This document shows positions 14,684 to 27,700 of a DNA stretch of 64,000 nucleotides, piece after piece. The notes beneath the pieces were generated by a model that was not told the DNA's origin, searched no databases, and saw nothing but the letters and a program-made list of their open reading frames with translations. Origin of the DNA: Blastocystis sp. Blastoise (lineage: Eukaryota; Sar; Bigyra; Opalinata; Blastocystidae); NCBI GenBank assembly GCA_039096225.1, contig JBBPEB010000014.1:2323978-2387977 (forward strand), written 5' to 3'. Made by a program: the position numbers and the translations under genes. The stretch's first letter is position 1. Each line of letters opens with the position of its first letter.

Positions 14684-17640
14684 TTAATTAAATAAGAATT
14701 ATAGGATGAATTATCAGAAAGAAACAAAAGTGTTTTGAAAACAAGAAGATTCTCTTAATTATTTGTTAGAATCTGAGTGAAAAATGGTTTGTGTTGTTTA
14801 AAATGAGTTTGGCTGAATTTTCTTTGATTTCTTTGTTGTTGTAGAGGTTGTGTGTTATTTATAGTGTTAGAAGATTTTATATTTGAATGATTATGTTGAT
14901 TGTTGCTTATTATTTTAAAATAATTAATTTAATTTGGAAATAATTCATTTAATATTTTAGTTAGATGAGTATTGTGATGAGTATATAAAAGTCTATGTGA
15001 TGAGTTAAATAGTATTATAGTAATTAAATAAGAGAAAAGTCTTTTAATTCAATTTTACTTTTTAATTGTTTGTTTTATTGAATTATTTTTTGATATATTG
15101 TATTATTTAAAAAATTTTACATATTATTTGAAATCAATTAATTTATTTTAATGATAATTATTGTTAAGAAAACTGAATGATTATCATAAATCTGAATCAT
15201 ATGAATAATATAGCATCTATACATTTTACAGTTCACTTTAAAGCCATTCAATACTTTATAATTTTTCTTATTGAATAAAAAAATGAAGAAAACAATAGAA
15301 TCGTTTTTTCCCATATTTGTACTACTCTTCTCCATGATTTGCAACACAATATTTTTTGGGTATTTCTACCAATTTTTCTTCTTTTTTCCTTATCGTTTCT
15401 TTCCATCAATTCACATAATGATATGAGCAATTAGCAGATATCATAAAACTGATAACTAAAGTCGGGAAAGAAACACAATTATTAGAATGTCTATATAGAA
15501 TATCAATGAATAGAAACTCTCGTATTTTACCACTATTTCTCTTGTATTATACATAAATTGACTGATTGTAAAAAAGTTGCTAATTCAACTGTTTTGAAAA
15601 AAGTATAAAAATCGTTATAGCTATAGTTTCGGTATTTCCCAAGAAATCAGTAAAAGTGATCTTACTAGTCAAGAGAGAATTCTATAGTGTCTACAGTCAA
15701 GTCTAAAAACAATGAAAACCTATTGGAGTCAATAAACAAAGAATTCTTATAAGAGTCTCTCGCTATTAACCTAGTTTTTAAATAAGATATTCTTTATAAG
15801 CTATGTTATCAAAACGAGTCATAAAAAATAGAAAAATTTGCTTTATTTTCTATATAAAAAGATTGCTATCTTATGTCAATACGACTTTTCCCATAAATCA
15901 GCAAACAGTATTCAGAAACTCTTCATTCATTTGTATTCGTTGCTTTTTGCAAAATACTTTGGCTATCAATTTTTATTTTTCATTTTATTCTATGAATATG
16001 GAATATAATTATATAATTTATTATTTTCTAATGAATATTTTATGTGTATTCTTCACTAGTAGATTTTAAAAAACATAATAAAGACAATTATAGTGATTCC
16101 ATTTCAATAATGTTGTCAATTTTGAGTATAAATTGTTATATAATGTTTATCAATATTAGAGATATACATAAATGAATTTTATAGGATTAAAAGAGGAAAT
16201 GTTAAAAAAATAGTTTATAAAATTGTATTAAAAGCGTTATATAAATATTTTGTGAAACTCTTCTTCTTAAAATTTATTTTTTTAATTTTTGAATGATAAA
16301 ACGTATTAAATCATTTATAAATGTATTATTCTATTCTATCTACTTGCTAACTTGTTTAATTGATTAAAATGAATACAAAAAAATCACCGATTCTCAAAGA
16401 TGAGTATATTTTTCTTATTAATAAGTTAAAAATAAATGTTATTCACAATGTATTGAATATGTATAATAAGAAATAATAAAGAATAACGATGAAAAAACAT
16501 CAAAATTGATTATTTATAAAAATATATTTGAAAAGTCTTTACATATCAATATCAGTGTCATAAAGAAATATAAACTCATAGATTTAAATTTATAAATGAT
16601 TTATTATATGAAGAGGATCTTTATGTATTTAATAATGTGAACTATTTCAAAATACTTTATACAATAAAGAGTAACAATGAAATGTTTTTAGAGAATTTAG
16701 TAGATGAATCAACTTCATACTCTTCAACTGTTTTCAATCTATATATATAAATAGATTCTTCATAAATATTAATTTATATATAATATAATAACTACATAAA
16801 TACCATGAATATCAGGAAATAAAGATGAATTGCTTGTTTCAATTGGTATACATAAGGTATATTCATGTTATAATATACAGAAATGTGATAGAATAGTTTT
16901 TTATAACTTTATAGAATATAATATTGCTATTATTTCAAAAACAAGAAGAGAATCACTGTTAATTATTTCTATCTTGTTGAAATTCCAGTAAAAAATAAAT
17001 AATTGACACATCATGACATCATAAATCATTCTAGACTTCTTAAATAGCTGCTCATGAAGATCAATATAGGATTTTGAAAATAATTTGTTGAAGAATTGTG
17101 AATATTTGACTTTTATTTGAAATATACTTTGCTAACATGTGATTAAAGCAGCCAATAATACGTTCATTTATGTTTATTTAGTAATTTTGATTCTTATATT
17201 TCTTTTTTTGATTATAATAATGAATTCTTTGAGTATATCCATGTTCTTTATGTATTTTAATAAACATATTCAACTATATCGAATTGAATAAGTTATTTTA
17301 ACGATATAAAATGATTAAAAAAGATTTAAAAGAAATAATATTTTTCACTTTTTATTTTCCGCTTTAAAAAAAAATATAATCGTGATTCTTTTTTGATACT
17401 TGTTCATTCACTTTGAAATGCGATATAATTACCCTTAATATCAATGAGTAACTAAGAGTAATTCCATATATATCTTTTCTAAAAATTTGCAAGTTTTAAT
17501 TTTTCTTGCTTTCACTGATTCATTATTTTTATTCTAGGATACAACTATTTTCAAAGTATTTATTGAATATACTATATAGAAATTTGTTTACAAAGCAAGA
17601 CACTCTATGATTATGTTATTTTTATAGTTGAATTCAAGTG
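14684..17640. other. Intergenic, about 3 kb, no supported gene
   Basis: This holds the promoters of two divergent genes: the giant gene (minus) and the first BTB/LRR-like gene (plus). It is A/T-rich with many stops on both strands. Two weak hints of old coding sequence exist on the minus strand. One, at 15248-15406, includes the phrase KILCCKSWRRVV. The other, at about 16690-16880, has two exon-like pieces (a phrase SSLFPDIH, then VEEYEVDSSTKF) around a GTATTT...TATAG intron whose phases disagree by one base. Both may be relics. The stretch just before 17641 (TATAGTTG...AGTG) resembles the one before the second copy at 46562 and may be the end of a 5'-UTR intron. Confidence 0.5.
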
Positions 17641-20600
17641 ATGTCAGAAAATAAGTCAATATTAACAGAAGATAAATGTATGTGAGTATGATTACAATCA
17701 ATTTATATGTTTTTAGATTTATTTACGTTTCAGGATGAAACGCAATTATGGATTTCAAGAGAACTTTTGGAGAAATATCCTCAATTCCCCTTTCATGATA
17801 TTATTCAACACTCAGATAAATATGAAGATGGTAGCTATTATATAGATATACCTTCAATGAGCATGGATAAAGTTATTTCTTTATTTAATGATAAAAATAT
17901 AGATATTTCTTCTTTAAATCTACGAGATAGTTATGATATATATAGAACACTTTTTGAATATTCAGTTACACTTGATAAAGAAATTCAAAGTGATTTATTA
18001 TTTCATGTTGAAGAATTATTTATTGACTATTTGAAAGCGAATCATTATGCTATATATGGCAATAAAAAAAAGAAGCATCAATTAACTATTCCTATGGAAG
18101 TATTTAATTCAGAAACTAAAATTCTTTTTATTAATGGTAATTATATTACTATTTAAAGAAAAACTAAATATATATAGGATTAATTACTTCTTTACAAATG
18201 GAATTATTATTCTATTATTCGCTTCTTATTAAAATGATGAATATTAAACAAGTAGATATAAATTGTATTTATATATTTATTTATTATAATACTAATGATA
18301 TTTATAAAATATAGATGAATATGCCTCGAATATTCCATTAGAATATATATGTCCATCATGTATTAAAGATATATATCCTTCATTAAGAAAATTAACAATT
18401 TCTGGTATATAAATATATAAATATATAAATATATAAATATATAAATATATAAATATATCAATATATAAATACATAATATATAAAAATATATAGAAACTAT
18501 ACATTATAATAAAAGTGATGAATTATTGAATCCAAATACCGAGGAGTATTTGAAAGAATACACTGTGTTTTGTAATAAATATGGATATGAAATGAAAAAT
18601 AATGAGACTTATGAATATTACATGAAATCTGAAATGAAACGATATAATGAAGTTTCTCCTTTTAATAAGACTGTTGCTGAATCACAAAATTATGAATTAG
18701 ATTCTTATTTTGAAAGAGTAAAAATGAATGCTTTGCCTAAATTATATAAATGTAATATTGATGAAACTTTATATGTAAATGACTTTTCACAAATAGAAAG
18801 ATCTCAAAATAATGATAGTTATATACTTATGAATAAAATTGGTATCGAATATGATAGTATGTATTTTTGTAATAGTTTATTAATATTTCTTTTTATAGTT
18901 AAAACAGGAAGTGAAACATTATAGTATGTATATCATTTAATTATTAATAATTTGTTATGAGTAGTATTTATGAACTGAATTCTGAGTATGGTATAACTCA
19001 ACTATTAAGTGTTCCTTTATATTCTTCTATTTCAGAAATAAATATATCTGGTTGTATTTGAATTTATATATTTTTAATTAGAATAACTATTATGTAGATA
19101 AGTCTATTCAAAAACGGTTTACTATTCCTATTGTGAATGCATTTGAAAATGGTGTTTTTGATTCTATCAAAACTATAAATGCTCTATGGTGTATTTTTAT
19201 TTATATTCATTAATAAATAATTATATATATTAAAGTTTTAGAAATGCTAGAGGATAATAAATGGATACAAAAACATATTTTTCCTAATGTCACTAAATTT
19301 ATATATGATGATCGTGATAGTATATATATATATATATAATGTATATATAATATATAGAATTTATGTCAATGTCGTTAGTCAATAAAGAAAGATTTCCTGG
19401 ACTTCATATAATTCATTATGGTGTAAATTTTGGTATAATTATATAATAATTATTATTTCAAATATAGAACTAATATATTCTAGATGAATCTGATTTACAG
19501 AATTTGTTTCCTGGGAGATTCATATCTATGATTGATACTATTATATTGAATGATTATGATGAACGTTTAGAGAGTGTAACTCCATTTTTAGATGATTTAG
19601 CTTTTAATCATTCTATTCATATTGATGGACTCTGTATATTAAGTTTTACAAAATATACTATTTATGTTTTTTTTTAATGTTAATAATTCTTTAATCTCGA
19701 TATATGATGTTATATATATAATTATATAGATGATAACATAAATGATTTATCTCATCGTGAAGAACTATTAGAAAAGAACATAATTTCTTTGCCTGATGAT
19801 CTTGAAGGTATATTCTATTTTTAATATATATATTATTTTTAAAGTATATCTATATATTATTTTTAAAGTAAATGCTTGTGAGGAATATTATTATGATAGT
19901 TTGTTAAAGTATTATAAATATGCAGAGAATCAAAAGTTAAAGACATTTAATATTATTTTTTTATGTATATATATATGTATATACTTCTTTTTTATATTAT
20001 ATATAGATATATGGAGAAGAGATGATGATTATGATATTGAATATAGAGAAAGAAATGGACTTGATAAATTTGAAGAAATAACTAGTGACAATGAAGAAAT
20101 AACTAGTGACTATGAAGAATATGAAGAAGTTCACGATACACCTATTGGTGATGACATGGAAGATGATTTAGAATTACTGTTTGAAAGTAGCTCATTAGAT
20201 CATTTAGATAGTTTTTCTTTTGAACGTATGCTATTTTTAGTATTATTATTAGAATTAGAATAATTCTTACTTTGATATAGTAGAGCAAATATGTACGAGA
20301 AAACTAAGATGGATAAGTAATCTTTTTAATCATAATACAATAGGATGTAACGAATTGAATGTTAATTGTATATAAATTGATAATATTTTCTATATATATA
20401 TATAGTAAAACAAATAGGTTCAGAGTCATCATCCGAATATTTCTCAATGATTCAAGATATCCTTAAAAAAATCATTCCTAAATCCTCTGATGTGTCTCTA
20501 AACGGTATTTAAATTTAAATCATATTGTAATTACTTTATATATAAAGGGATACCCCATTATAATATTATTGAAGGTTTAATAGAGAATGGCTATTTTCAT

Positions 20601-21328
20601 AATACGGCACAATTAAAACTAGGTATAATAAATATATATGATTATTATTATTATAAAGATTTCTATTGTTATTATTGATAAATATAATGAAATTCATTAT
20701 AGAATTACGTAATTTTTCAATTAGTTCCTTTTTTGAACTATATACAAAGAATAATTTTCCACAATTAAAGAATATTGATATCTGTATATATCTATAAGAA
20801 TTTTGTGTTTGATAGATTAAAATATATATTATTTACTTAAGTATTAACAATAATATATATATAGCATGTAGTAAAATATCATTTGAACCTTTTATGGAAA
20901 CTTTATGCTTATGTTTAAGAAAAGACAGCTTTTTATCTTCAACTACAGTTTCATTAAATGATAATATATGTTATAATCCAAGTTATTCCATTCTTCAATG
21001 CAAATATTCTTTGATGACACCAATGGAATCTATTATTATTGACAATAATGAAGATGTATCTAAGTATCAGATAGCTATATTATTAGATTGTATTAAAGAA
21101 AATAAAGTTCAAGATTTGAAATCTTTGAAGATATACTTTTATGAAACTGAATTACTTACAAAAATCATTGATATTGTTACTACTCAAAAGATTCCAAAAT
21201 TGAAAGAGTTTCTTTTTATTTGTAATTTCAATATTTCTGAACAATTAATTAATACATGCAAGCAACAATTAAAAGACTCGCCATTTATACAAAACAATCA
21301 TTTACGTTATAAGCTTTTAAAACTCTAA
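17641..21328 (+). CDS. BTB/LRR-like multi-exon protein, copy 1 (18 introns)
   Basis: The ATG at 17641 begins MSENKS; exon 1 is 17641-17677 and exon 2 17717-18136. The same 37-nt first exon and short phase-1 intron recur in the copies at 46562 and 63022, which fixes the start. Exon 2 encodes a BTB/T1-like fold (LFTFQDETQLWISRELLEKY... SYYIDIPSMSMDKVISLF). A conserved YICPSCI.DI.PSL motif follows in exon 4. The rest reads as irregular leucine-rich-like units ending in hydrophobic strands (FPNVTKFIYDD, ELNVN, LKNIDI). There is an acidic linker rich in Glu/Asp near 20.05-20.2 kb. Seventeen of 18 introns are phase 1. The last exon (about 20875-21328) is continuous where copy 2 has four introns. 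Length is roughly 900 residues. BTB proteins with repeat domains often serve as CUL3 adaptors; that role is only a guess here. No frame break was found. It lies 1.3 kb upstream of a TLDc gene. Confidence 0.7.
18405..18493 (+). repeat. Tandem ATATATAA-type octamer repeat filling intron 4 of copy 1
   Basis: Intron 4 of the first BTB/LRR-like gene is 89 nt and consists of a tandem octamer (ATATATAA, about 8 copies with two variants) between the GTATAT donor and TATAG acceptor. The donor context itself is one phase of the repeat, so each repeat unit nearly recreates a splice donor. Confidence 0.75.
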
Positions 21329-22641
21329 TTTTTTTCATTAATTACGTTTTTTATTTATATTTATTATATATATATATATTAATTATTATGAACTTTTTTA
21401 AACATTATATTTAAATGGTATATTTTTATATTATTGATGAAATACTATTAATATGGTCTTGCTTATATTATATAATACTTATATATACTCACAATTCCAA
21501 AGAGATCTTTTTATAAGTGTAAATTATCAAATCAATTATTTTTCTATTCATTATCCATTGTTTTATGTAAAAGTATAAATTAAATATTTTATTAATATTA
21601 TCATAAACACTTAATAATGAAATATAAACACATAGATAGGCGTGAAACTTTAAAAATATATATATAATATCATAATTGTTTTTTTATTTTATATATTTAG
21701 TTGAATGTATAAGTTTCTAAACATCATATAGTAGGCTTTTAAATATAGATAATAAATGTGAACAAAATGGTTATTATTAGTATGTATTTAGAGTCAAAAT
21801 TATGGTTTTATATATATTTTTTAATTCTTGATTGTATTGAAACATTAGAAATAATATATACAAAAGTAATTTGTAATAATCAAATTATTCTATTGCTTTT
21901 AAGACAGCTGTCTTGACAATAACTGAATGATACTTTCACATAAACTATACTTGACTTTATATAAACCAAAATACAAAATTAAGATTTCAAAAATACACAT
22001 TTGATCACCAATCTCAGTGAAAATTGTCACACAGCAATTCCATCAACTGATTTAAGAAGTAACTGGAAATAATTGGAATGATTATAAAAGGAAGTAAGGC
22101 AATCATAATATAGATAGGTGATTCACACGAATAATAATTGTTTAAAGAATAATAAATATCAATTGAAGCTCAAATAGATCATATGAAGAAGACTTGACAC
22201 AAAATGCTAATAAAAAAAGATATTTAAAAAGGATTCATGAAGATTATTAATATTCAGAATACTTAAATTAATCATAAATATAGAACAGACTTACTACTAT
22301 AGCTAACGAAAAAAAGAATGACAATGAGTTGTTTATTGTAATCTGTTTTAATGCTATTTTTGTAAATCACACAATTTATAAATATTATGATTTAATAATC
22401 TTATTAAAAATATAAATTAAATGAATAATAAAGATATTTAATGAATGAATTAAAAAGTTGATTAAAATCATGATTTATTTTAAAATGAAAGCTATAAAAT
22501 GAAAATAATTATATAATGTTAAAATAAAAGTGTTTAAAAATATTTACGATTATTATTAAATTTTGAGTTATAAAAGAAAATAGTTTCATAATTTAATTAA
22601 AAGAAGCTTTCATATTTATTTTATTTCTTTTATTGTTTAGA
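21329..22641. other. Intergenic spacer within cassette 1
   Basis: 1.3 kb between the stop of BTB/LRR copy 1 and the TLDc copy A start, both plus strand. It is A/T-rich with no ORF that looks real. The last 150 bp (TTTCATATTTATTTTATTTCT just before the start) resembles the region upstream of TLDc copy C at 58184 and later, so the promoter was probably copied with the gene. Confidence 0.5.
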
Positions 22642-24179
22642 ATGGTGAAAGAGAATGTAGGATTTGATGCTGATAAGATTGGTGATATTCAGAAGGATGT
22701 AATTCATTTTGAAAGACTGATTGGTGATTTGATTGGTATTTTAAGTAAGTCAATAAGTTTTTGTGTTCATTCAGGTGAGTCAGTGAATGAATTAGTGAAT
22801 CGATTAACAAGAAATTGTGATGGAATGAATGATAAGAATGGTGTTGATCCACATATAATTATCCAAGAATCTTCATATGTTCATGAAAGTGATTTAAATA
22901 TGAATAAAAATGATAATGGAATTGATTTTATTCGATTTACGAATGCAGGTCCAGTTTATTCTCTTCCTAAAAGAATAACAAATAGTTTAGTAGGTAGTTT
23001 TATTTATGAAGCTTCTCAAGAAGATCAAAGAGCTAATGATGGTACTATATTTATTGATTATCATGGTGATGAAACAGTTGCTCCTTTATTAATTGATTCT
23101 TTAATGAATAAGAAAGTGAATATTGATAAATTAAGTTTTGATGATCAAATTGATTTATTAAGAATGTTTGATTACTGTAGTTTACCAATTCCTAAAGAAT
23201 TTGTAAAATATTCATATAGATTTAGAAAGAATCATATTATGAAACACTATGAAGAAGGTGATGATGTTATTCTTTATATAAATGATAAGAAAGATGATAT
23301 ACTAAGAGATTATTTAAAGAAGAATGGATTATGGAATAATATAGTAAATGAATATAGTGATGGATATGTAGATTATGATGAAAAGAATAATGAAATGTAT
23401 ATGAATATGAATTATACATATATTGATCATATTGATGAATATATTCAATATAATTATATTTATATATCTGAAGAAGAAACAAAAAATATAAATAGAGAAT
23501 TATTAGAGAATGAAATGTATAGTTTATTTGGTGATACAGGAAAAGAAAAGGTAAAAGAAGGAATGATGATTCCTCAATATTTTGTTGGCACAAAAATAAT
23601 AATGAATTATTCAGTGGAAATACATTTAGTGAATTGGCTTGGTAAAGAAAAGAAATGGAAATTATTATTTAGAGCAAGTGAACATGATTACTTAGCAAGT
23701 GAATTTCATAGATATTGTGATAATAAAAGAGAAACAGTAACTATAATCAAACATACAGGTCATAATAATAACATTAATATATTTGGAGGATATACAGATC
23801 AAAATTGGGATAGTTCAAGTTGTATATTTATTTTATTTAATCATTCAATATGATTTATATAGGTTGGAAACCTTATTCTAAAGAATTTCTATTTATATTT
23901 AGCAATGAACATAATATTCCTCCTACTAAATATGAATATATAAATAATGATAAAAAATATGGTATATACTGTTATTCTTCTAATGGTCCATCATTTGGAA
24001 ATGGCCATGATATCTATATATCTGATCAATGTCATAGTAATACCGATTCTTATTGTTCTGCATCTTCTTATTCTGAAGTGAATACTCCTCAAAAATCATC
24101 ATTATTTGTAAATACTAATAGTGATAATTTTACGAATAAATTTACAGTAGAAGATTATGAAGTCTGGGGAAGAGCATAA
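22642..24179 (+). CDS. BTB-like + TLDc-domain protein, copy A (one intron)
   Basis: Join 22642-23821, 23863-24179; 498 residues. The start is the first ATG of a block (MVKENVGFDADKIGDIQKDV) shared by all three copies. Residues 1-60 look helical (FERLIGDLIGILSKSISF). A BTB/T1-like domain follows at about 98-190 (IRFTNAGPVYSLPKRI, then GTIFIDYHGDETVAPLLIDS). The C-terminal 180 residues are a TLDc domain: NWLGKEKKWKLLFRASEH, FHRYCDN, NIFGGYT, a GPSFGNGHDIYISD block and the terminal FTVEDYEVWGRA, the usual E-V-W/F end. TLDc proteins (OXR1, NCOA7, MEAK7) bind and regulate the V-ATPase and protect against oxidative stress; whether this one does is unknown. The 41-nt intron 23822-23862 sits inside the TLDc domain and is absent from copies B and C. 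Reading through it gives a stop. Confidence 0.85.
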
Positions 24180-24774
24180 AATGGGATAATACATTATGAT
24201 TTCTTTTTGTTTTATTTTTTAATATATATTTTTTTTCTTTTCTTTCTTTAGAAAGGTTTTTTCAATATATATTATCTTTTTTTAATGAATCAAATACATA
24301 AAATAGTTGTGTTAATTGCTTCTTAAATATGATTATAATAATAAAAGATAATCAATATAATTAATACATAATTTTTTCAATCATAACAAATAGATAAAAA
24401 TTTCCAAACATTTTGTGGCACTTGTTGTGATTGTCATAAAAAAACTACTGTATATTAATTTATATAGAAAATGTAAAAATTTTTCATCATCAAAAAGTTA
24501 CGAAAGTGTCACATTTTGTATGATAATTGTACCGCCGAAAATAATATTATTTTGAAAGACACTGTATTAAAAAACATTTTTATTAAAAAATATTTTAAAA
24601 TAATATTTAAATAATATGAATAATTATTTGAAAAAGTAACTAAACAATTTTCTCAATGTTTAATATGACTATTATAAAACAAAACCAATAAAATATTATT
24701 ATTATATTAATCATGAATAATTATTAAAAAATAATAATATATATATATATGAAATTATATATAAAGAAAAAAGA
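24180..24774. other. Convergent 3' intergenic spacer
   Basis: About 0.6 kb between two converging genes. The first 120 bp (T-rich, TTTTCTTTCTTTAGAAAGG then TTTTTTCAATATATAT) is clearly related to the sequence after TLDc copy B (53621 onward), so the 3'-UTR was duplicated along with the gene. I see no gene here. Confidence 0.5.
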
Positions 24775-27700
24775 TTATAATGTAACATTTTTTTCAACTT
24801 TAACAGTTTCAACTTCTATTTTTTTGTGAGGTTTTAATTTCTTTTCTTTCTTTTCTTTCTTTATATTTTTTAGAACAAATATTAATATCAAAAGTATAAC
24901 AAGAATGACAATAACAACAATAAGAATAATTGTTGTAATTGAAAGAGAATTACCTGTTGATACTATTTTTCCATTAATTGAAGTATTAGTAATATTTTGA
25001 AGATTAGAATCATTACTTGTTTTACATGCTTTAAGAAGAATAGAATCAATACCAGTAAATAGTGTATTTATATCATTCTTTATATTATCTTCATCAGCTT
25101 GATTAGCAGTTATTCTTACATTAACTGAAACACCATCAGTATAAGTAGATATACTAGAAACACTAATAATCTTTACAGCAGATGAAGGAATAGAATAACT
25201 AGTAAGTGATTGAACAATAAGTGTTCTAAATGTTTCAGTAGTAGAAGGAGTATTAAAAGCAGCTTCAGTTAATCCTTCAAGTTTTATAGGAATAGCAATA
25301 AATACTTTATTATCACCTGGATTTTCGCTGGCAGCAAATACATAACATTCAGAACTATCAGCAATTTGCCAAGAAGCAGTACCAACACCTGTATTTTGAC
25401 AAACACGACTTTGAATACCTAATTGACCAGAAGGACATTCAATATAAGCAGTTATATCTCTTTCTGTAATAGGCCAATTATCATCAGAAGGACAATAAAT
25501 AATACTTATCGTAATAGTAATAGTAGCAGTAGATTCTCCTCTAGCATTAGAAGCAGTAATAGTATAACTATTAGAAGAAGCTGAAGTAGGAATACCATAT
25601 ATAAAGCCATTTTGAGTATTAAATATTAATCCATCAGGAAGAGAAGGAGATATAGTTAAAGGATTAAGATTACCACCTGTAATAGAAGCCATAATTGGAG
25701 TAATAATATCATTCTTATAGCCAGTAATAGTATTTGTATTATAAGAAATGGTAGGATTCTTTAATTCACAATTATTAATAATAGTATCCCAAACAGCAGG
25801 ATATTCAAGTTTACATAATCTAGTTCTAAATCCTTCATAATTAATAGGATCTTCACAAGGTAATGTAATTTGGTTACCAATTTCAGTCATAGACCAACCA
25901 TTTTCAGCAACACAAGAAATAATACTTATCGTAATAGTAATACTAGCAGTAGATTCTCCTCTTGAATTAGAAATAGTAATAGTATAACTATTAGAAGAAT
26001 CAGAAGTAGGAATACCATAAATTAATCCAGTAGTAGGATTAAATGATAATCCATCAGGAAGAGAAGGATTAATAGTTAAAGGATTCAAATTACCTCCTGT
26101 AATAGAAGCTATAATAGGAGTAATACCAATATTTTTATATCCAGTAATAGTAGTAGTTATATAAGAAATTGTAGGATTCTTTAGTTGACAATTATTAACA
26201 GCATCTTCCCAAACAGCAGGATTTCCTAATAAACATAATCTTGTTCTAAATCCTTCATAATTAATAGGATCTTCACATGGTAAAGTAACTTGCTCTCCAG
26301 CTTCTGTAACAGGCCATATATCATCCATTATACAATTATAAATATTAATAATAATATTAATAACAGCATTATCTTCTCCTCTTGGATTTGATACAGTAAT
26401 AACATAAGAACCAGAAGAAGAAGAAGTAGGTGTACCATATATTTGACCATTTTCAGTATTAAATACTAATCCATCAGGAAGAGAAGGATTAATAGTAATA
26501 GAATTCAAATTACCACCAGTAATAGTAGCATTAACAGAATTAATAGCAATATTTTTATAACCAGTAATAGTTGTTATATCATATATAATTGAAGGCATTT
26601 TTAGTTGACAATTATTAATAATATCTCCCCAAACAGCAGGATATTCAAGTTTACATAATCTTGTTCTAAATCCTTCATAATTCATAGTATCTTCACAAGG
26701 TAAAGTAATTTGTTGACCAGCTTCTATAGATGGCCATATATCTTCCAAAGGACAATTAGTTGTGTTTATAGTAATAATAATACTTGTAGTAGTTTCTCCT
26801 TTTTGATTAGAAATAGTTACGGTATAAGAACCAGAAGAAGAAGCAGTAGGTGTACCATATATTAATCCAGTAATAGAATTAAATGATAAACCATCAGGAA
26901 GAGAAGGAGATATAGTTAAAGGATTCAAATTACTTCCAGTTATAAGAGCAGTAATAGGAGTAATAGGAATATTTTTATATCCAATAGTTGTAGGTACTGT
27001 ATATATTATACTTGGCATTCTTAATTGACAATTATTAACAACAGAATCCCAAACAGCAGGATAACCAAGTTGACAAGATCTTGTTCTTGATCCTTCATAA
27101 TTAATAGGATCTTCACAAGGTAATGAAGCTTCTTGACCAATTTCAGTAAGAGGCCAATTATCTTCAGAAGTACATAAAACTAATTCTATAAAAATCATGA
27201 TAGTAGTAGAAACAGAACCAGCAGTATTCATAGCAGTGATAGTATATGTAGTAATATCAGAATTTGTAGTAGGTGTACCAGAAATAACACCATTAATTTG
27301 ATTAATAGTAAGACCATTAGGAAGAGCTGGATCAATAGTATATGTCAATTCAGCACCAACTATATCAGGAGAAAGTGATACAGGTATATTTTTATGATAA
27401 ATAAAAGGAGAACCAGTATAAGAAAGATCAGTAGGAGCGACTACAGTACAAAACTGTTGAATTTCACCAAATATACCACCAGTACATAGTCTTCTTTGAA
27501 TACCAGTATATTCGATAGAACATTTTTGAAATGAATAACTTCCTTCAATAGCAGGCCCCCAAATACCATCAGCTACACAAGAAACAACCTTATTATTAAT
27601 GTATAAACCAAATTCAGATAATTGAAAATAGGTATCACCACACAGAAGAGTATCAAGATCAGAATTATCACATTCAGTAGTGATAAATCGATAAGAATTA

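Noticed and set aside
15248-15406. Minus-strand 52-codon frame with CCKSWRRVV, F-box-like
   Set aside because: The phrase is suggestive of an F-box, but the frame is short, its LP start is missing, and a second frame takes over downstream. Not enough to call a gene.
15803-16069. 88-codon plus-strand frame
   Set aside because: No signal, domain or exon-like partner; a frame of this length is expected by chance at this base composition over 64 kb.
22633-22641. Upstream starts for the TLDc proteins (non-ATG codons a few residues earlier)
   Set aside because: The upstream residues differ among the three copies and begin with TTG; the shared ATG (MVKE) is the natural start.
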